Assembly (NCBI GenBank): GCA_002702205.1
Contig: NZYP01000040.1
Span: forward strand, 1 to 18,499
Direction: 5' to 3'
From: Flammeovirgaceae bacterium
Lineage (GTDB): Bacteria > Bacteroidota > Bacteroidia > Cytophagales > MED-G16
DNA: 18,499 nucleotides
Shown: piece after piece, positions 1 to 6,959 of the stretch
Layout of the letters: each line of letters starts with the position of its first letter
Position numbering within the stretch: position 1 is the stretch's first letter
Made by a program: the position numbers and the translations under genes
The notes under the pieces: model-generated
The model's database searches: none
Seen by the model: the letters and a program-made list of their open reading frames with translations, nothing else
What the model was told of the DNA's origin: nothing

Positions 1-128
1 TTATCAGAAGAACTGTCGTTAACTAATATTATTTTAGAAACTTTATGTGTCTGATTTTGAAATGATTCCACACATTTTTCTATATTTTTTTCCTCGTTAA
101 AAACAGGTATAATAATTAGTATATTCAT
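1..128 (-). CDS. Family 2 glycosyltransferase, N-terminal fragment cut by window edge
   Basis: The 42 complete codons visible begin with a hydrophobic strand followed by PVFNEE and, about 25 residues later, IILVNDSSSD. This is the classic start of a GT-A fold family 2 glycosyltransferase: the first beta strand and N-E-E segment contact the nucleotide-sugar base, and the ND-S-SD segment corresponds to the first conserved acidic motif. Such enzymes transfer a sugar from a nucleotide donor at the inner face of the cytoplasmic membrane. The ATG at 126-128 lies one base after the stop codon of the upstream permease gene, so it is probably the last visible gene of the minus-strand operon that starts at 3035. 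The acceptor and full domain content are outside the window; a processive or multi-domain enzyme cannot be excluded. Confidence 0.8.
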   Translation of the reverse strand, partial: MNILIIIPVFNEEKNIEKCVESFQNQTHKVSKIILVNDSSSD

Positions 129-129
129 C

Positions 130-879
130 TTAAAATATCCATAACCTTATTGCTAAAAAAAATATTATAACACATAGTATATATCTCATGATTTTTTCGG
201 ATTTATTAAAAGACCACCTACTAGTTATCCAACCACCAATTGAGCTTCCAATAGCTAGGTTAATACCGTACATCCATTGAACTTTATTTTCAAATATAAA
301 TATTCCAAAAGCACATATAGTAAACAAAAGAGCAACAAACACTTTAACACTATTAGCCTTAACAATACCTAGCCCATTAACTCCACTTAATATTAGAATC
401 ATTAAAAATCCAACACCAGCATGTATAAAGCCTCCATACATACCAATAAAAAAAAATAAAAAAATTGATAGGTTTTGTTTCTTTATTTGATTTGATTTTT
501 CTTTTTCTTTTTCCTTTTTTTTGAAAATCATATTAATCATAACTAAAATCATTACTACTGATAATATTTTTTTGAAAAACTCTTCAGGTAGTTCAATTGC
601 TATTTTAGCACCAACTAATGAACCTATCACTGCTGATGCTGATAACCACAGAGAAAATTTATAATTATATATGCCTTTTGATTTAAAACCATAAACCGCA
701 AAAAACTGTGCAAATATTAACTGAACTCGATTTGTTCCATTTGCCACTGTTGGAGGTAACCCCATAAAAATAAGAATAGGTAATGTCAAAAGAGAACCTC
801 CTCCTGCTATAGTATTTATTGATCCTGAAGCTAAACCAGCTAAAAATAAAATAAGATATTCGTATCCTTCAAATAACAT
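130..879 (-). CDS. TauE/SafE family membrane permease (putative anion exporter)
   Basis: This 249-residue, almost entirely hydrophobic protein fits the TauE/SafE (formerly DUF81) family, whose members are proposed exporters of sulfite, sulfoacetate or other small organic anions. The two inverted family repeats are visible: residues 14-50 contain GLASGSINTIAGGGSLLTLP and a following A-NGTNR, and residues 147-182 contain GGFIHAGVGFL followed by KANSVKV. About seven or eight membrane segments are expected. Between the halves (about 120-135) is a cytoplasmic-looking loop of alternating Lys and Glu encoded by a pure pyrimidine tract on the plus strand. The start overlaps the end of folK by 11 bases, suggesting translational coupling. 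The family assignment is firm, but the substrate cannot be read from sequence. Confidence 0.87.
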   Translation of the reverse strand: MLFEGYEYLILFLAGLASGSINTIAGGGSLLTLPILIFMGLPPTVANGTNRVQLIFAQFFAVYGFKSKGIYNYKFSLWLSASAVIGSLVGAKIAIELPEEFFKKILSVVMILVMINMIFKKKEKEKEKSNQIKKQNLSIFLFFFIGMYGGFIHAGVGFLMILILSGVNGLGIVKANSVKVFVALLFTICAFGIFIFENKVQWMYGINLAIGSSIGGWITSRWSFNKSEKIMRYILCVIIFFLAIRLWIF

Positions 880-1387
880 TAACAGCTGAATTATCTATAC
901 ATTCATTTAAAAGATTTGATGTTGTTTTTAAAATTTTTGGATGTAAAAAGTTAGGAGCTATGTCGTTTAAAGGTTTTAGTATGAATTTCCTTTCATGTAA
1001 AAATTTATGTGGTATTAATAAATCACTTTTTTCAACAATGCTATTGTTGAAGTAAAGGATGTCAACATCAATTATTCTTTCTTTCCATTTCCCACTAACC
1101 TTTCTTCCCATATCGCTTTCAATTTTTTTACAATTTTTTAATAATCTTTCTGGATTAAAAAAAGTCTTCACAAAAATAACTTGATTTAAAAAAAAATCTT
1201 GTTTTTTAAAACCCCACGGTTCTGTTTCATAAATCTTAGATTCATAAATTATATTACCAATCTTTTTTTTAATTTCTAAACGAGACTTAGACAAATTTTT
1301 AATTCTATCACCAATATTTGAACCAATAGAAAGGTATGTTAAATTAATTTCCGATTTTTTGTCTGTCCCAAATTCTTTCGTGGACAT
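869..1387 (-). CDS. folK: 2-amino-4-hydroxy-6-hydroxymethyldihydropteridine pyrophosphokinase (HPPK)
   Basis: HPPK transfers pyrophosphate from ATP to 6-hydroxymethyl-7,8-dihydropterin, the step before dihydropteroate synthase in folate synthesis. Numbering from the ATG at 1387 (172 residues), the protein shows LSIGSNIGDR (19-28), YETEPWG (53-59) with a following FLNQV, and the HPPK signature RIIDVDIL (104-111), in which Asp107 and Asp109 would bind the two magnesium ions. PHKFLHERKF (126-135) is the usual C-terminal block. The open frame extends 16 codons further upstream, but that part is a Leu/Lys-rich stretch unlike the family, so I chose the internal Met. Even so, the first 44 bases overlap the end of the DUF2061 gene, an unusually long overlap. 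Its product feeds the pathway that includes folA at 6456-6959. Confidence 0.92.
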   Translation of the reverse strand: MSTKEFGTDKKSEINLTYLSIGSNIGDRIKNLSKSRLEIKKKIGNIIYESKIYETEPWGFKKQDFFLNQVIFVKTFFNPERLLKNCKKIESDMGRKVSGKWKERIIDVDILYFNNSIVEKSDLLIPHKFLHERKFILKPLNDIAPNFLHPKILKTTSNLLNECIDNSAVNVI

Positions 1388-1757
1388 AATAAATAAATAT
1401 TTTAGTAAATACTTCAGCAATAGCAACATAGCCACCTGTAGCTATTGAACCAGTAAAAAACCAAGCAATAAAAAAAGTATCCATTGTACCTATTATTCTG
1501 TATGTAATTGCTTTGTATAAGCTTCTTTTCTTAGAATGATGGAATTTATCGGATTGATTATCCCAACCAATCCTCCATGCTCTTTCATGTAAAAAATAGA
1601 TTATTAATTTTGTAACAACTTCTAATCCGCCAACCTTTAGACCAGTTATAACATCACCTGAAAAGAACCAAGTTAAAAGTGCTGTATCTAATGAAGCAAA
1701 AACTCTCCATGTAAATGTTTTTAAAAAGCTTCTCTTAAAAGTTTCTTTAACTTTCAT
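1344..1757 (-). CDS. DUF2061 membrane protein with two tandem repeats
   Basis: This 137-residue protein consists of two copies of the DUF2061 module, at about residues 8-61 and 78-131. Each copy has the order RS-x-x-K-x-x-T-x-R, a short D-T at the head of a membrane segment, WFF-(S/T)-G, a second membrane segment, and a closing HER-x-W. The basic, aromatic HER-x-W ends and two hydrophobic segments per copy suggest a four-helix membrane protein with its repeat ends on the same face. No biochemical function is known to me. The ATG at 1757 directly follows the stop of the E2 gene, and its 3' end overlaps folK by 44 bases. From memory, DUF2061 genes in Flavobacteriia often lie near sulfate-assimilation genes; here the only possibly related neighbour is the TauE/SafE permease. 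Confidence 0.88.
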   Translation of the reverse strand: MKVKETFKRSFLKTFTWRVFASLDTALLTWFFSGDVITGLKVGGLEVVTKLIIYFLHERAWRIGWDNQSDKFHHSKKRSLYKAITYRIIGTMDTFFIAWFFTGSIATGGYVAIAEVFTKIFIYYVHERIWDRQKIGN

Positions 1758-3035
1758 TTAGCTAATATTTGATTTTAAATTAAAAGTTTCAAGATTTTCA
1801 GCAACTTTTTGTGCAAATTTCCCACCAAGAGCCCCATCTACAATCCTGTGGTCATATGTATGAGAAAGAAAAAGTTTATATCTAATTTGTATTTCATCAC
1901 CATTTTTAGTTTCTACAACTGCAGGCATTTTTTTAATTGTGCCTATTGCAAGAATACCAACTTGTGGTTGAACAATTATGGGAGTTCCCATCACATTCCC
2001 AAATGATCCCACATTTGAAATAGTATAGGTTCCACCCTCTAGATCATCTGGATTTAATTTACCATCTCTAGCCCTTCCAATTAACTTATTAGATTCTTTT
2101 ACAAGTTTCATAAAACTCATCTTATTAACATTTTTAATGACTGGAACAATTAGATTATCATCTTCTAAAGCAACTGCAATACCAATATTTATATAATTTT
2201 TCTTAATTATTTTATTATTTATATATGATATGTTCATCATTGGGAATTCAGTAAGAGCATCAGCCACACATTTAATAAATACTGGATTAAAAGTTAATGG
2301 CATATTATTTTCATCAAGAAATTTTTTCTTAATTTCATTCCTTTTAATGAAAACATTGGTTATATCAGCCTCTACAAATGATGTTACATGCGGAGCAATT
2401 TTTTTTGATTCTACCATTCTAGAAGCAATGATCTTTCGCACTCGATCAGGCTCAAGAATTTCTTCACCATCTTTTAATTCTATTTTAAATTCCTTTTCTT
2501 GAACTTCTTCAACTATAGAGTTTATTTCTACATTTTTATCTTCTAAATATTTTAGTAGATCTAGTTTTGTAACTCTTTCATTTTCTCCAGATCCTCTTAT
2601 AGTATCAAGTTTATCTAAAGTTATATTTTCTCTATTTGCAATATTTAGAACAAGGGGAGAGTAAAATTTATTTGAATCATTTTTTATTTTATTTATTTCA
2701 GGTTCAGATTTTTTATATGTTAGTTCTTTTATTTCTTCAAAGTTATTTTCTAATTCTTCAACGAAGTCTTGATCTTTATCGCTATGAACTAAATTATCAG
2801 AATCTATTATTGCTATTGGACTACCAACTTTAACTATTTCACCTTCTTTTGCTAAAATTTTTTTTAGAGTTCCTGAGCAACTTGATGGTATTTCTGTATC
2901 TACCTTATCTGTTGCAACCTCTAAAACTGACTCATCTTCATTTATCTTATCTCCCTCTTTTTTAAGCCATTTTAAAACTGTGCCTTCCATTATACTCTCT
3001 CCCATCTTTGGCATTAACATCTCAGTATTACTCAT
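1758..3035 (-). CDS. 2-oxoacid dehydrogenase dihydrolipoyl acyltransferase (E2), probably branched-chain type
   Basis: This is a complete E2 of 425 residues with the standard domain order. A lipoyl domain occupies about 1-80, with PKMGES at 9-14 and the lipoylated lysine at 44 in EVATDKVDTEIPS. A charged linker follows (about 83-122), then the E3/E1-binding domain (about 124-165, SPLVLNIANRENI) and the catalytic acyltransferase core from about 195. DHRIVDG at 395-401 carries the active-site His396 and Asp400. In the cytosol it passes an acyl group from E1 via lipoyl-lysine to CoA. The lipoyl motif and overall form resemble branched-chain 2-oxoacid dehydrogenase E2s of Bacteroidota, but pyruvate or 2-oxoglutarate specificity cannot be excluded. 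No E1 or E3 gene is visible. It is the first gene of the minus-strand operon, with 61 bases separating it from the divergent lipoprotein gene. Confidence 0.93.
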   Translation of the reverse strand: MSNTEMLMPKMGESIMEGTVLKWLKKEGDKINEDESVLEVATDKVDTEIPSSCSGTLKKILAKEGEIVKVGSPIAIIDSDNLVHSDKDQDFVEELENNFEEIKELTYKKSEPEINKIKNDSNKFYSPLVLNIANRENITLDKLDTIRGSGENERVTKLDLLKYLEDKNVEINSIVEEVQEKEFKIELKDGEEILEPDRVRKIIASRMVESKKIAPHVTSFVEADITNVFIKRNEIKKKFLDENNMPLTFNPVFIKCVADALTEFPMMNISYINNKIIKKNYINIGIAVALEDDNLIVPVIKNVNKMSFMKLVKESNKLIGRARDGKLNPDDLEGGTYTISNVGSFGNVMGTPIIVQPQVGILAIGTIKKMPAVVETKNGDEIQIRYKLFLSHTYDHRIVDGALGGKFAQKVAENLETFNLKSNIS

Positions 3036-3068
3036 TCAATTTATTTATTTTTTTTAATAATAATAATT

Positions 3069-3076
3069 TAATTTTG
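3069..3076 (+). promoter_or_regulatory. Candidate Bacteroidota -7 box (TAATTTTG) for the LVIVD operon
   Basis: The sequence matches the TAnnTTTG consensus of the primary sigma factor in Bacteroidota and lies 20 bases upstream of the ATG at 3097, in the 61-base divergent gap. No good TTG -33 box is present at the expected distance, and chance matches are common in DNA this AT-rich. Confidence 0.3.
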
Positions 3077-3096
3077 TTGTATACGTTGAGTATAAT

Positions 3097-3618
3097 ATGA
3101 ACCCAAGATACATATTTTTTTCTTTTGTTTTTTCTTTTTTTTCATGTCAGGATAAATGCGATAAGTACACAACCTATGTTAAGTCAACTCCTAAATATTT
3201 AAAAATGGAATCTCTCAGAGATTCGGTTTACTTTGATATAGAAAGAGAAATTAATTCACCTGGAAAATTAAATTATAAGGATGGATATCTTTTTATTAGC
3301 GAGGTTGCCAAGGGGGTTCATGTAATAGACAATAGAAATGTAAATAATCCTATAAAAATTGGATTCATAAATATCCCAGGTAATTATGATATTGCAACAA
3401 AGGATAATTTCCTATATGCTGATAGCTATATTGATCTAGTAATACTAGATATTTCTAATGTAAATGAAATAAAGGAGGTTAATAGGGTTGAGGGTTCTTT
3501 CCAAAATTATTACGAAAACAGATTCCTCTTCTCTGAGACGTTAGGTATAGTTACTGGATATGAAGAGCAAGTTATTGAAGAGTTTGAAGAGAATAAAGAT
3601 TGTGAATTGGTTTATTAA
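3097..3618 (+). CDS. LVIVD-repeat lipoprotein, short N-terminal-type member
   Basis: The 173-residue protein begins with a hydrophobic signal rich in Phe ending in a lipobox-like FFSC, with Cys17 as the predicted lipidated residue, so it should be exported and anchored in an outer or inner membrane leaflet. Two LVIVD-type beta-propeller blade repeats follow, at about 63-92 (LFISEVAKGVHVID) and 104-132 (FLYADSYIDLVILDIS). The tail is acidic (EEQVIEEFEENKD) and ends CELVY. Propeller proteins usually need at least four blades, so two repeats are unlikely to close a propeller alone. The stop is followed after two bases by the ATG of a second LVIVD lipoprotein, which suggests the two products work together. 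No enzymatic residues are recognisable; a binding or scaffold role at the cell surface is inference only. Confidence 0.85.
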   Translation: MNPRYIFFSFVFSFFSCQDKCDKYTTYVKSTPKYLKMESLRDSVYFDIEREINSPGKLNYKDGYLFISEVAKGVHVIDNRNVNNPIKIGFINIPGNYDIATKDNFLYADSYIDLVILDISNVNEIKEVNRVEGSFQNYYENRFLFSETLGIVTGYEEQVIEEFEENKDCELVY

Positions 3619-3620
3619 TT

Positions 3621-4403
3621 ATGAGAATTAAAAATATGTTGTTCTTTATTATATTGTTATCATCATGTGACATGTCATCAGATATATCTATTGGTGGTAA
3701 TGGATCATCAGATGTGCAGTTTAATAGTGAATCATCAAGTACTGGCATAGGTGGATCAATGGCTAGATTTACTATTAAAGGTGATTATCTTTACACAGTT
3801 GATTCAGATAATTTAAAAACATTTGATATATCAGAAAGAAAAAATCCTCAAATAACATCAGAAGTTAATTTAGGATGGGGTATTGAAACTATTTTTCCAT
3901 ATGGTGAAAACTTATTTATTGGAGCTCAGAGTGGAATGCACATTTATAGTTTAGATAATAAGGAAGAGCCATCTTGGTTGTCTACTTACGAACACCTTAC
4001 AAGTTGTGATCCAGTTGTTGTTCAAGATGACTTCGCATTTGTAACCTTGAGGGGTGGGACTGAGTGTTTTGGTTTTAATAATCAGCTGGATATTGTAGAT
4101 ATTTCTAATCTTAGAGATCCTAAACTTTTTAAAACATATGAAATGATAAATCCTCATGGTCTTGGAATTGATGGCAATTGTTTATTTATTTCTGAAGGAG
4201 ACTTTGGTCTTAAAATGTTTGATATAAGTAATCTGGAAGATATAAAGTTGACAAAACATTTTGAAGATTTAAGTTCTCTTGATGTTATTCCTTTTCAGGG
4301 AATTTTAATGGTTATCGGTAGCGATGGTTTTCACCAGTACACTTATGACTGTGAAAATACAGATATTTCATATATTAGTACTATTCCAATAGAGAGACTT
4401 TAG
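3621..4403 (+). CDS. LVIVD-repeat lipoprotein, long member
   Basis: This 260-residue protein starts with its own lipoprotein signal (MRIKNMLFFIILLSSC, Cys16) and a Gly/Ser-rich spacer to about residue 46. A run of LVIVD-type blades follows: YLYTVDSDNLKTFDIS (57-71), LFIGAQSGMHIYSLD (98-112), a blade around FAFVTLRGGTEC and LDIVDISN (139-163), and CLFISEGDFGLKMFDISN (187-204), with a final partial blade near 226-242. This is enough for a small propeller, or one completed by the upstream protein. Four later cysteines (129, 149, 187, 244) could form disulfides. It lies between the short LVIVD gene (2-base gap) and the barrel gene, whose ATG directly follows its stop, so all three are very probably co-transcribed. 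The ligand is unknown. Confidence 0.87.
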   Translation: MRIKNMLFFIILLSSCDMSSDISIGGNGSSDVQFNSESSSTGIGGSMARFTIKGDYLYTVDSDNLKTFDISERKNPQITSEVNLGWGIETIFPYGENLFIGAQSGMHIYSLDNKEEPSWLSTYEHLTSCDPVVVQDDFAFVTLRGGTECFGFNNQLDIVDISNLRDPKLFKTYEMINPHGLGIDGNCLFISEGDFGLKMFDISNLEDIKLTKHFEDLSSLDVIPFQGILMVIGSDGFHQYTYDCENTDISYISTIPIERL

Positions 4404-5225
4404 ATGAGGATATATCTTTTTTTTTTATTTAATATCATTTTTTTTTCAGGAATTTCTCAAAGTAATGATCTTCTCATTATCAAGGGATCAAAACCTTATG
4501 AGGTATTAGGTTATGATGATTATATCTTTCCTGGAAGATACAAAGGAGAACTTGTGGGCTATACTATTGACAATCTTATAGATAATTCTAGAGGAGAAGT
4601 TTTATTTTATGTTTATAAAATTAATGACACTATAAGATTATCATCTAGATCTAACTTTAAATTAAAATTAAATCAATCATCAATAAATGAATTTAATGAA
4701 TTAGATAAGAAAACATGGAATAAAGTAGAAATGGGACTTAATTTTGGGGATTACGTTACTTATGCTCAAATTTATTTATCGAAGGGTTTAAACAATAAAA
4801 AACTCTTAAATTCAGGTATAGGATCTGGTATATTAACAATTGACAGAATTAATTTTATACCTATTTACTTGTCAAGCTCTGTAGATATATTGACTTCTAA
4901 CAGTATTTTAAGAAATAACTCTAGGTATAGGTTTTTTGCATTTAATAATATTGGTTATTCATTTAGTTCTGATTTTGGAGGTGATTATTTATCCACTGAC
5001 GGTGGTTTATTTTGGAATTTAGGGATAGGTTTAAAAAAGTCATTAAGAAAATCACATATTTCTTTAAATATGGGTTACCAGTTACAACAATATGAGTCTG
5101 AACATAATTTCTGGAGATGGGATGATTTTATATTTGATATTAATCTTATTGATAACTCAGTAAATTTGATTAAAAGGGACGGTGTTTTTAAAAGATTTTT
5201 TATTTCATTCTCTATTTTCTTCTAA
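4404..5225 (+). CDS. Putative outer-membrane beta-barrel protein downstream of LVIVD lipoproteins
   Basis: I do not recognise a named family. The 273-residue protein has a type I signal peptide (MRIYLFFLFNIIFFSGISQS, cleavage probable near residue 20) without a lipobox cysteine. An N-terminal domain of about 85 residues follows (DLLIIKGSKPYEVLGYDDY). From about residue 108 there is a run of short alternating polar/aromatic strands separated by Gly/Asn-rich turns, and the protein ends in Phe (FSIFF). That pattern is typical of a small outer-membrane beta-barrel recognised by the BAM complex. It is translated from an ATG directly abutting the stop of the LVIVD gene. Its last 21 bases overlap the end of cinA on the other strand. 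Two long T runs sit inside the signal-peptide codons (4417-4426 and 4438-4446). Confidence 0.72.
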   Translation: MRIYLFFLFNIIFFSGISQSNDLLIIKGSKPYEVLGYDDYIFPGRYKGELVGYTIDNLIDNSRGEVLFYVYKINDTIRLSSRSNFKLKLNQSSINEFNELDKKTWNKVEMGLNFGDYVTYAQIYLSKGLNNKKLLNSGIGSGILTIDRINFIPIYLSSSVDILTSNSILRNNSRYRFFAFNNIGYSFSSDFGGDYLSTDGGLFWNLGIGLKKSLRKSHISLNMGYQLQQYESEHNFWRWDDFIFDINLIDNSVNLIKRDGVFKRFFISFSIFF

Positions 5226-6455
5226 TTTTAACCTTAATAAATTTAAAACATTAACAGTTGTTAGTATAATATTAAGATCTCTTCTCTCGGTTAAATTAAG
5301 TTTCTTACTTATTGTATTTTTTTTATCTGAGTAAGCAATCCAGACTGTTCCTACTGGTTTATCATGTGTTCCTCCAGAGGGTCCTGCTATCCCACTTGTT
5401 GATATTCCAATATCTGATTTGAATTTTTTTCTAGCTCCTTCAGCCATTTTTTCTACTACTTCTTTACTAACTGCTCCATATTTTTTTATTAGTTCTTTAC
5501 CAATTTTTAATTCATTTACTTTAACATCATTGCTATATGCTATTATTCCACCTATAAAATAATTAGAACTTCCAGGAACGGTGGTTATTGTCTTACATAC
5601 ATTTCCGCATGAACAACTTTCTGCTACTGAAATTGTTTTTTTTGTTTTTAATAATATTTCACCAATAACATCTTCGAGTTCATCATCATCGAATCCAAAG
5701 ACGTATTTTTTAATTAATGGTAAAACCTTTTCAACTTGATTTTCAATTTTTTTCTTTAAAACATTTATATTTTCGCCTTTACCAGTTAGTCTTAACTTGA
5801 CTCTTCCCAAACTAGGTAAATAAGCTAATTTAATATCTTCTTCTATTTCATTTTCCCAATCTTTAATTATATCAGAAAGCCAAGATTCTCCAATTCCTGT
5901 TGTTTTTATAGTTTTTTGGTAAATATATGGTAACTCAAATTTTTGTTTTATATATGAGATACATTTGTCTTGAAAAAGACTTTTCATTTCGTAAGGTACT
6001 CCTGGTAGGGAGATTAATAATGTGTTATTTTCATAAAAAGCCATTCCAGGTGCTGTGCCAAATTCATTATTTAGAACTTTACATTTATCAGGAACTAGTG
6101 CTTGGTCTCTATTTTTTTTTGTCAATTCAAGCCCCCTTTTTAAAAATATTTTTGAAATATTATCTAATGATTTTTTATCTTGAATAAGATTACTTCCATA
6201 AACTTCACATAATGTTTTCTTAGTTATATCATCATTTGTTGGGCCTAAACCTCCAGTTACTATAATAATATCTGAGCTATTGATTGATGATTTTATTGTC
6301 CTTTTTATTTGTTTTTTATCATCACTAATTGTAACTCTTTTTGTGGTCTTAAGACCAATTGAATTTAGCTTTTCGCTAAGCCATTTTGCATTTGTATCAA
6401 TAATATGACCTGATAGTATTTCATCACCAATAGTGATTATATGAGATTTTATCAC
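5205..6455 (-). CDS. cinA: CinA-like nicotinamide-nucleotide amidohydrolase / ADP-ribose pyrophosphatase
   Basis: This is a full-length 416-residue CinA. The N-terminal MoCF/COG1058 domain (about 1-170) has ITIGDEIL, TGGLGPTNDD (67-76) and PGVPYEM (151-157). A linker leads to the C-terminal PncC amidase domain (about 258-410) with AESCSCG (278-284), VPGSSNYF and SGIAGPSGGT (354-363). CinA deamidates NMN to nicotinate mononucleotide and, in many bacteria, hydrolyses ADP-ribose, recycling pyridine nucleotides in the cytosol. The usual amidase motif is AESCTGG; here the first Gly is Cys. The start codon is GTG (6453-6455), directly after the folA stop, and fits the family because ITIGDE follows within a few residues. 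The 3' end overlaps the convergent barrel gene by 21 bases. Confidence 0.92.
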   Translation of the reverse strand: MIKSHIITIGDEILSGHIIDTNAKWLSEKLNSIGLKTTKRVTISDDKKQIKRTIKSSINSSDIIIVTGGLGPTNDDITKKTLCEVYGSNLIQDKKSLDNISKIFLKRGLELTKKNRDQALVPDKCKVLNNEFGTAPGMAFYENNTLLISLPGVPYEMKSLFQDKCISYIKQKFELPYIYQKTIKTTGIGESWLSDIIKDWENEIEEDIKLAYLPSLGRVKLRLTGKGENINVLKKKIENQVEKVLPLIKKYVFGFDDDELEDVIGEILLKTKKTISVAESCSCGNVCKTITTVPGSSNYFIGGIIAYSNDVKVNELKIGKELIKKYGAVSKEVVEKMAEGARKKFKSDIGISTSGIAGPSGGTHDKPVGTVWIAYSDKKNTISKKLNLTERRDLNIILTTVNVLNLLRLKLEENRE

Positions 6456-6959
6456 TTAATTTTTTTTATAAATGACATAATCAAATTCATAAATATGATT
6501 ATTATCAATTGGATGTTTAATTCTAGATATTTCTTTCCAGTTTGACTTATCCCATGATGGAAAAAAGGTGTCACCTTCTACTTTAGCTTTAACCTCTGTT
6601 ATATAGAGCTTATCAATAAAATTAAAACCTAGTCTATAAATCTCTCCACCACCAATAATAAAAACTTCTTCGTCATCATTGTTTCTAGAGATACTAATAG
6701 CATCTTCAATCGAATTAACTATATCACATTTTTTTTCAACAAAAGTAGAGTTCCTTGTAATGACGATATTTTTTCTATTAGGTAATGGTCTATATTTTGA
6801 AGGTATAGACTCCCAATTCTTTCTTCCCATAATAACTGAGTGTCCTTTTGTCATATTACTAAAATAATTCATGTCGTCAGGTAAGTGCCAAGCTAATGTA
6901 TTATCCTTTCCTATAACTTGGTTATCGGAAACTGCTACTATCATTGAAATATTTTTCAT
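6456..6959 (-). CDS. folA: Dihydrofolate reductase
   Basis: DHFR reduces 7,8-dihydrofolate to tetrahydrofolate with NADPH in the cytosol. The 167-residue protein has the normal length and landmarks: the N-terminal strand ISMIVAVSDNQVIG with the Met20-loop segment, LAWHLPDDM with the catalytic acid Asp28, MGRKNWESIP (44-53), NIVITRN (64-70), and the NADPH-binding IIGGGEIY (101-108). The C-terminal half contains the usual LYITEV and GDTFFP blocks. It overlaps the end of fmt by 4 bases (ATGA), and its own stop abuts the GTG of cinA, so translation is probably coupled through the operon. Tetrahydrofolate is the precursor of the formyl donor used by Fmt upstream, which makes the gene order functionally sensible. 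Confidence 0.95.
   Translation of the reverse strand: MKNISMIVAVSDNQVIGKDNTLAWHLPDDMNYFSNMTKGHSVIMGRKNWESIPSKYRPLPNRKNIVITRNSTFVEKKCDIVNSIEDAISISRNNDDEEVFIIGGGEIYRLGFNFIDKLYITEVKAKVEGDTFFPSWDKSNWKEISRIKHPIDNNHIYEFDYVIYKKN

Noticed and set aside
1809..2833. Three plus-strand open frames (1809-2006, 2230-2502, 2636-2833)
   Set aside because: All lie antisense within the E2 gene, have no recognisable domain, and are fully explained by its codon pattern.
3597..3640. Frameshifted pseudogene explaining the two adjacent LVIVD genes
   Set aside because: The second gene has its own ATG, hydrophobic signal and lipobox cysteine followed by a linker. That is not what a broken interior reading frame would show. 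Both frames are clean.
5226..5260. Possible terminator hairpin after the barrel/cinA convergence
   Set aside because: Only A/T pairing is possible, with no G/C stem, and the region lies inside cinA codons.
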